From an uncultured Collinsella sp. (GTDB lineage: Bacteria; Actinomycetota; Coriobacteriia; Coriobacteriales; Coriobacteriaceae), in NCBI GenBank assembly GCA_958421275.1, contig CATZLI010000001.1:1-64000 (forward strand): a stretch of 64,000 bases of DNA. Direction: 5' to 3'. Positions 59,302-64,000 of the stretch are shown one piece after another; within the stretch, counting starts at the first letter, position 1, and each line of letters starts with the position of its first letter. The notes beneath the pieces are model-generated. The model had not been told where the DNA came from. It made no database searches and worked only from the letters and a program-made list of their open reading frames with translations. Both the position numbers and the translations under genes were made by a program.

Positions 59302-61662
59302 GTGAAGCTCGATACGCTCGAGATTGGAAAGGACGCCGTTGTCGCATCGGTGGCATCGGACGATCAGGCACTCCGACAGCATATTTTGGACATGGGTCTA
59401 ACGCCGGGCACCGAAGTCACCATGATGAAGTACGCCCCCATGGGTGACCCGCTCGAGATCCGCCTGCGTGGCTACGAGTTGACACTGCGCAAGGACGATG
59501 CCGCTCGCATCGAGCTTGCGGGTATTCACGACACCGATACGGGTCCGCGCGCTAACGCCGCAATCGGCACGACGGAGCATCCGGCCCTGGGCGAGGGGAC
59601 GTATTCGCCCCGTGCGGCAAAGACGGCCGTGCCCGAGGGCGCGCCGCTGCACTTTGCCCTCGCCGGCAACCAAAACTGCGGCAAGACCACGTTATTCAAC
59701 CAGCTGACGGGCTCCAACCAGCACGTCGGTAACTTTCCCGGCGTGACGGTCGACCGCAAAGATGGCACCATCCGTAACCATCCCGAGGCGAGCGTTACCG
59801 ACCTGCCTGGCATTTACTCCCTGTCGCCGTACACAGGCGAAGAGGTCGTGAGCCGTCAGTTCATCCTTGACGAGCGCCCGGACGCCATCATCGACATCAT
59901 TGACGCCACCAACATCGAGCGTAACCTGTACCTGACACTGCAGCTCATGGAGCTTGACCGTCCTATGGTCATCGCGCTCAACATGATGGACGAGGTGACC
60001 GCCAACGGCGGCGCCGTGGACGTCAACCTGCTCGAGAGCCTGTTGGGCGTGCCCGTTGTCCCCATTAGCGCTGCCCGCAACGAGGGCATCGGCGAGTTGG
60101 TGGACCACGCCCTGCACGTGGCACGGTTCCGCGAGCGCCCTGGTCGCCTGGACTTTTGTGCGCCCGACGGCCCGGACGGCGGTGCGCTGCATCGCTGCAT
60201 CCACGGTATTGCTAACCTGATCGAGGACCATGCCGTGACGGCGCACATTCCGGTGCGCTTTGCGGCGACCAAGCTGGTCGAGGGCGATGAGCTGGTAACC
60301 GAGGCGCTTCACCTGGATCGCAATGAGCTCGACGCTATCGAGCACATCATTACCCAGATGGAGGGCGAGGCCGGCACCGACCGCCTATCTGCGCTGGCCG
60401 ATATGCGTTTTAGCTTTATCGGCGACGTGTGCGGGCGTTGCGTCGTCAAGCCGCACGAGAGCCGCGAGCACGTGCGCTCCGTCAAGATTGACCGCATCCT
60501 GACAGGTCGTTACACAGCCATTCCGGCGTTTCTGGTGATCATGGGCCTCGTCTTTTGGCTGACGTTTGGCGTGATTGGCGCGGCGTTGCAGGGACTCATG
60601 GAGGACGGTATCGCTGCCATCATCGCCTCGGCCGATGCGGGCCTCAAGGCATTCGGAACCAACGACGTGGTGCGCTCACTGGCTGTCGACGGCGTACTTA
60701 CGGGTGTGGGCAGCGTGCTGACCTTCCTACCGATTATCGTCGTGCTCTTCTTGTTCCTCTCCATTCTGGAAGACTCCGGCTACATGGCACGCGTAGCCTT
60801 TGTCATGGATAAGGTGCTGCGTCGCTTTGGCCTGTCGGGCCGCAGCTTCGTGCCCATGCTCGTCGGTTTTGGCTGCACCGTGCCGGCTATCATGTCGACC
60901 CGTACGCTCCCATCCGAGCACGACCGCAAGATGACGGTCATGCTCACGCCGTTTATGAGCTGCTCAGCCAAGCTGCCGGTTTACGGCTTGCTGTGCGGGG
61001 CTTTTTTCCCGCAGGCGACGGTTCCCGCCATGGTCTCGCTCTATCTGATCGGTATCGTGGTCGGCTGCATCGCGGCTTTGGTGCTCAACCGCACGGCATT
61101 TAAGGGCGACCCGGTGCCGTTTATCATGGAGCTCCCCAATTACCGCCTGCCGAGCGTCAAGACGACGGTGATGCTGGCATGGGATAAGGCCAAGGACTTT
61201 ATTACCAAGGCTTTTACCATTATCTTTGCCGCTACCGTGGTCATCTGGTTCCTTCAGACGTTCGACATTCGCTTTAATGTGGTCGCCGATCAGTCGCAGA
61301 GTCTACTTGCCGGTCTGGGTAGCATCATCGCGCCGGTGTTGGCCCCACTCGGCTTTGGCGACTGGCGCGCCTCGACGGCGCTCGTCACCGGACTTATCGC
61401 CAAGGAGAGTGTCATCTCGACACTCACGGTGCTTTTGGGTGCAACCTCGCCCGCGGCATTGTCAACCATGTTTTCGCCGTTTACCGCCTACGTGTTCTTG
61501 GTCTTTACGCTGCTGTACCCGCCTTGCGTGGCCGCTATCGGCGCTGTCAAGAGCGAGTTGGGCGCGCGCTATGCCGTGGCCGTATTCGCGTTTCAGGTCG
61601 CCGTTGCCTGGATCGTGGCGTTTGTCGTGCATTCGGCGGGCATATTGCTGGGGTTGGCTTAG
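59302..61662 (+). CDS. feoB: Ferrous iron transporter FeoA-FeoB fusion
   Basis: This 786-residue protein joins an N-terminal FeoA domain of about 75 residues (ILDMGLTPGTEVTMMKYAP, MGDPLEIRLRGYELTL) to the FeoB GTPase (GNQNCGKTTLFNQLTG near residue 119, VTVDRKDG, DLPGIYSLSPYT, NMMDEV). The FeoB membrane part follows, with the Gly/Cys-containing SFVPMLVGFGCTVPAI near residue 518. The GTG at 59302 has GGGGAGGA; upstream frame is not part of the gene. It imports Fe(II) across the inner membrane. The G1 motif has Q and C where P and S are usual. Confidence 0.95.
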   Translation: MKLDTLEIGKDAVVASVASDDQALRQHILDMGLTPGTEVTMMKYAPMGDPLEIRLRGYELTLRKDDAARIELAGIHDTDTGPRANAAIGTTEHPALGEGTYSPRAAKTAVPEGAPLHFALAGNQNCGKTTLFNQLTGSNQHVGNFPGVTVDRKDGTIRNHPEASVTDLPGIYSLSPYTGEEVVSRQFILDERPDAIIDIIDATNIERNLYLTLQLMELDRPMVIALNMMDEVTANGGAVDVNLLESLLGVPVVPISAARNEGIGELVDHALHVARFRERPGRLDFCAPDGPDGGALHRCIHGIANLIEDHAVTAHIPVRFAATKLVEGDELVTEALHLDRNELDAIEHIITQMEGEAGTDRLSALADMRFSFIGDVCGRCVVKPHESREHVRSVKIDRILTGRYTAIPAFLVIMGLVFWLTFGVIGAALQGLMEDGIAAIIASADAGLKAFGTNDVVRSLAVDGVLTGVGSVLTFLPIIVVLFLFLSILEDSGYMARVAFVMDKVLRRFGLSGRSFVPMLVGFGCTVPAIMSTRTLPSEHDRKMTVMLTPFMSCSAKLPVYGLLCGAFFPQATVPAMVSLYLIGIVVGCIAALVLNRTAFKGDPVPFIMELPNYRLPSVKTTVMLAWDKAKDFITKAFTIIFAATVVIWFLQTFDIRFNVVADQSQSLLAGLGSIIAPVLAPLGFGDWRASTALVTGLIAKESVISTLTVLLGATSPAALSTMFSPFTAYVFLVFTLLYPPCVAAIGAVKSELGARYAVAVFAFQVAVAWIVAFVVHSAGILLGLA

Positions 61663-61703
61663 TTATGAATTGACGACGCAACCTCTGTGTATCGAATTGT
61701 TTT

Positions 61704-61737
61704 CGGCCCCGCTTCTGTACTGACGGATGCGGGGCCG
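61704..61737 (+). terminator. Hairpin between feoAB and the MFS gene, overlapping the promoter
   Basis: CGGCCCCGC (704-712) and GCGGGGCCG (729-737) pair. The MFS promoter CTGACG (720-725) and TATAAT (744-749), 18 bases apart, overlaps it, so transcription may be controlled here. There is no T-tract. Confidence 0.6.
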
Positions 61738-61782
61738 TTGCTATATAATCGCCTCCGCTCAAAACGATTGGAGACGTTATAT

Positions 61783-62979
61783 ATGACTCAGGCAAGGCAA
61801 GACGGCATCACGCTCAGGCAGTGGCTCCCACTCGTCGGGCTCACCTGCTGTGCGTTCGTGTTCAACACGTCGGAGTTTATGCCCATCGGCCTTTTGACTG
61901 ATATCGCCGCGTCGTTCTCGCTCACCGAGGCCCAGGCGGGCATCATGATCTCGGTCTATGCCTGGGGCGTCATGCTGCTGTCGTTGCCGCTCATGGTGTT
62001 CGCTTCGCGTTTCGAGTTTAAGCGGATGCTGCTGGGCGTGCTTGCCGTGTTCTCGCTCGGTCAGTTCCTGTCCGCTGTGGCGCCGACCTATCCCATCCTG
62101 GTCTGCGCGCGCCTGGTGGTCGCTTGCGCACATGCCGTGTTCTGGTCAGTCGCCTCGATTATGGCCTCGCGCCTGGTCGACACTCGCCACGGCGCGCTCG
62201 CCATCAGCATGATCGCCACGGGCTCGTCCATCGCACAGATCTTTGGCCTGCCTCTCGGTCGCGCCATTGGCTTGGCCGTGGGCTGGCGCATGACGTTTGC
62301 CGTGGTCGGGGGCCTCTCAGCCATCGCGGTCGTCTACCAGGCAGCGGTGTTCCCGGCCATGCCGGCGGGTGAGCGCTTTACCGTCAAACAGCTGCCCGAG
62401 CTGCTCAAGAACCCGCTCCTCATCGCGCTCTACGCAGTCACGGTCTTCATGGCGACCGGCTATTACGCAAGCTACAGCTATATCGAGCCCTTCCTGGCGC
62501 AGGTCGCGCACGTCGATGCGGGCGCCATCACCATGACGCTGACGGCGTTTGGCTGTTCCGGCTTGGTGGGCAGCTGGCTGTTCAGCCGCCTGTTCGACGG
62601 GCACCGTTTTCCGTTCCTTGCTATCACGCTCTCCGGCGTGCCGGTGGCCCTGCTGCTCATGGGGCCGGCCGCATCGTCGCTCGTGACAGTGCTTGCCGTC
62701 TGCGCACTGTGGGGTTGCTGCGCCACGGCCTTTAACGTGGCGTTTCAGGCCGAGCTCATCAAGCACGCGCCGGCAGATTCGTCGGCCGTCGCCATGTCGA
62801 TCTTCTCGGGCCTGTTCAACCTCGGTATCGGCACGGGTACCGCGATCGGCGGAGCCGTGGTTTCGGGTCCCGGTATCGCCTGGATCGGCTTTGTGGGCGG
62901 GGCGATTGCCGTCGTGGGCGTCATCCTCGCCATCACCGTGCTGTTTCCGGCCATCCGCCGCGCCAAGCCCGTCGCCTAA
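61783..62979 (+). CDS. MFS efflux transporter (SotB/AraJ-like)
   Basis: This 398-residue protein has 12 membrane helices. The CCAFVFNTSEFMPIGLLTDI block near residue 26 is the signature of the SotB/YdhP/AraJ sugar or drug efflux group, and ATGSSIAQIFGLPLGRAIG near residue 145 is the antiporter motif region. ATG 61783 follows TTGGAG. The substrate may be a sugar, nucleoside or drug. The TTGCGGTG repeat follows 15 bases after the stop. Confidence 0.9.
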   Translation: MTQARQDGITLRQWLPLVGLTCCAFVFNTSEFMPIGLLTDIAASFSLTEAQAGIMISVYAWGVMLLSLPLMVFASRFEFKRMLLGVLAVFSLGQFLSAVAPTYPILVCARLVVACAHAVFWSVASIMASRLVDTRHGALAISMIATGSSIAQIFGLPLGRAIGLAVGWRMTFAVVGGLSAIAVVYQAAVFPAMPAGERFTVKQLPELLKNPLLIALYAVTVFMATGYYASYSYIEPFLAQVAHVDAGAITMTLTAFGCSGLVGSWLFSRLFDGHRFPFLAITLSGVPVALLLMGPAASSLVTVLAVCALWGCCATAFNVAFQAELIKHAPADSSAVAMSIFSGLFNLGIGTGTAIGGAVVSGPGIAWIGFVGGAIAVVGVILAITVLFPAIRRAKPVA

Positions 62980-62994
62980 TCACGTCCCCTCATC

Positions 62995-63061
62995 AGTTGC
63001 GGTGGAATAGTTCCTGTTTAAGGCTTCTGAAGGCCCAGACAGGAACTATTCCACCGCAACT
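62995..63061. repeat. TTGCGGTG-AATAG palindromic repeat, copy 3
   Basis: AGTTGCGGTGGAATAGTTCC and GGAACTATTCCACCGCAACT pair perfectly over 20 bases, around a 27-base centre that itself carries inverted TG and CA ends. It is the most perfect copy. Confidence 0.9.
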
Positions 63062-63132
63062 TATTTTGGGGGAGAGGATACAAGCTGGGCATACAATGGA
63101 TGTCGTTGTGTTGAGCTTACCGGGAGGCTGTT

Positions 63133-64000
63133 ATGTGGGCATACGAGACGACGTTCTATCAGATCTATCCGCTGGGCTTTTGCGGGGCTCCGCGCGAAAA
63201 CGCCGCGCCCGTTGCCGAGGGTGAGCTCGCCCAGGCTGCCAACGCCGCGCCCAACCCCGATGCTCCTATCATGAAGGTCGCCCAATGGGCCGACTACATG
63301 CAGGAACTCGGCGTTGGCGCTGTGCTCATCAACCCACCGCTCGAATCTGATAGCCACGGCTACGATACACGCAGCCTGCGCCATATCGACCGTCGCCTGG
63401 GTGGGGACGCCGACTTTGCCGCCGTATGCGACACGCTGCATGCCCATGGCATCCGCGTGGTGCTCGATGCCGTCTTCAACCACGTCGGCCGCGGTTTTTG
63501 GGCCTTCCGCGATGTGCAGGAGCGCAAGTGGGACTCGCCGTACAAGGACTGGTTCCACATTAGCTTTGACGGCGATTCCTGCTATGGCGATGGCTTTTGG
63601 TACGAGGGCTGGGAAGGCCATTTTGAGCTTGTGAAGCTCAACCTGCAAAATCCCGCTGTGGTCGATTACCTGCTCGAGTCCGTGCGCCGCTGGGCCGAGG
63701 TCTTTGGCGTCGACGGCCTGCGCCTGGACGTTGCCTATATGCTCGACCGCGACTTTATGCGCCGCCTGCACGCCTTTACCCGTGAGCTCAAGCCCGACTT
63801 TGTGCTGATCGGCGAGACGCTCCACGGCGACTACAACCAAATCGTCAACGACGAGATGCTCGACTCCTGCACCAACTACGAGTGCTACAAGGGCCTGTAC
63901 TCCAGCTTTAACTCGGTCAACATGTTCGAGATCGCCCATTCGCTGCACCGCCAGTTTGGCGGCGATCCGTGGTGCATCTACCGCGGCAAACATCTGCTGT
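63133..64000 (+). CDS. GH13-type glycoside hydrolase, truncated by the window edge
   Basis: About 289 residues are visible and the frame continues past 64000. It has the GH13 barrel: YQIYPLGFCG, VVLDAVFNHVGRG near residue 112, GVDGLRLDVAYML near residue 194 with the Asp nucleophile, and FVLIGETLHGDY near residue 219 with the general acid Glu. Maltogenic amylase or cyclomaltodextrinase is likely. ATG 63133 has GGGAGG. No neighbours to its right are visible, so its substrate context is unknown. Confidence 0.9.
   Translation, partial: MWAYETTFYQIYPLGFCGAPRENAAPVAEGELAQAANAAPNPDAPIMKVAQWADYMQELGVGAVLINPPLESDSHGYDTRSLRHIDRRLGGDADFAAVCDTLHAHGIRVVLDAVFNHVGRGFWAFRDVQERKWDSPYKDWFHISFDGDSCYGDGFWYEGWEGHFELVKLNLQNPAVVDYLLESVRRWAEVFGVDGLRLDVAYMLDRDFMRRLHAFTRELKPDFVLIGETLHGDYNQIVNDEMLDSCTNYECYKGLYSSFNSVNMFEIAHSLHRQFGGDPWCIYRGKHLL

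Overview
The window reads as a stretch of a GC-rich (about 60% by eye) anaerobic actinobacterial chromosome, most likely class Coriobacteriia and Collinsella-like. The reasons are the strongly GC-biased third codon positions, GTG and TTG starts behind good Shine-Dalgarno sites, the ECF vitamin transporter with fused ATPases, the lysyl-tRNA synthetase with an extra C-terminal tRNA-binding domain, an LAxTG-type surface anchor, and a dense set of short intergenic palindromes. The taxonomic call is inference; no rRNA gene is present. Almost all of the window is core chromosome. No prophage, insertion sequence with a transposase, CRISPR array or large island is visible.

Layout, left to right. 0.3-3.8 kb: an FMN riboswitch followed by a riboflavin ECF transporter operon (ribU, a double ecfA, ecfT). 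3.8-4.7 kb: two pyridoxamine-oxidase-like paralogues. 4.7-9.9 kb: arginine biosynthesis argC-argJ-argB-argD behind a candidate ArgR site. 9.9-10.7 kb: a repeat-rich gap with a 215-bp element with terminal inverted repeats and tandem copies of the 3' end of tRNA-Val. 10.9-18.4 kb: asnB, murE, a HAD phosphatase, murI, rph, rdgB and dtd. 18.5-22.9 kb: veg, ispE, tRNA-Pro, tatA, greA and lysS. 23.2-30.2 kb: a ThrE-type exporter, a DUF2798 membrane protein, clpC and pepD.

30.3-32.2 kb: a hipBA toxin-antitoxin pair (minus strand) under a palindromic operator. 32.2-33.0 kb: mntP behind a yybP-ykoY manganese riboswitch (minus). 33.2-38.7 kb: disA, ispD, ispF, cysS, rlmB and a YacP/NYN RNase. 38.7-40.1 kb: a single-chain HTH-HipA-like kinase with a perfect 21-bp inverted-repeat operator (minus). 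40.2-43.2 kb: tRNA-Thr, a palindrome cluster, then tRNA-Tyr, tRNA-Thr, tRNA-Met and tuf as one unit, then rpmG and tRNA-Trp. 43.3-45.5 kb: secE, nusG, rplK and rplA. 45.6-51.3 kb (minus): a metallophosphoesterase coupled to a ParB-like/BMP fusion protein, an MscS channel, and a cell-wall-anchored 5'-nucleotidase. 51.4-55.3 kb (minus): a TrpXYZ-type ABC transporter and a WYL regulator. 55.5-57.7 kb (minus): asnS and a PTS EIIA-Glc protein. 57.9-64.0 kb: an alpha/beta hydrolase, a FeoA-FeoB iron transporter, an MFS efflux pump and a GH13 glycosidase cut by the window edge.

The most distinctive signal beyond the genes is the repeat content. One family of short hairpins starts exactly at the stop codons of five unrelated genes, on both strands. 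A second family carries arms with TTGCGGTG and AATAG. There are also a cluster of hairpins at 40.4-40.8 kb, a 62-bp tandem repeat before feoAB, and a 100-bp near-perfect palindrome after lysS. The two HipA-type modules, each behind its own long palindromic operator, and the ParB-like/BMP fusion are the least conventional protein systems here.
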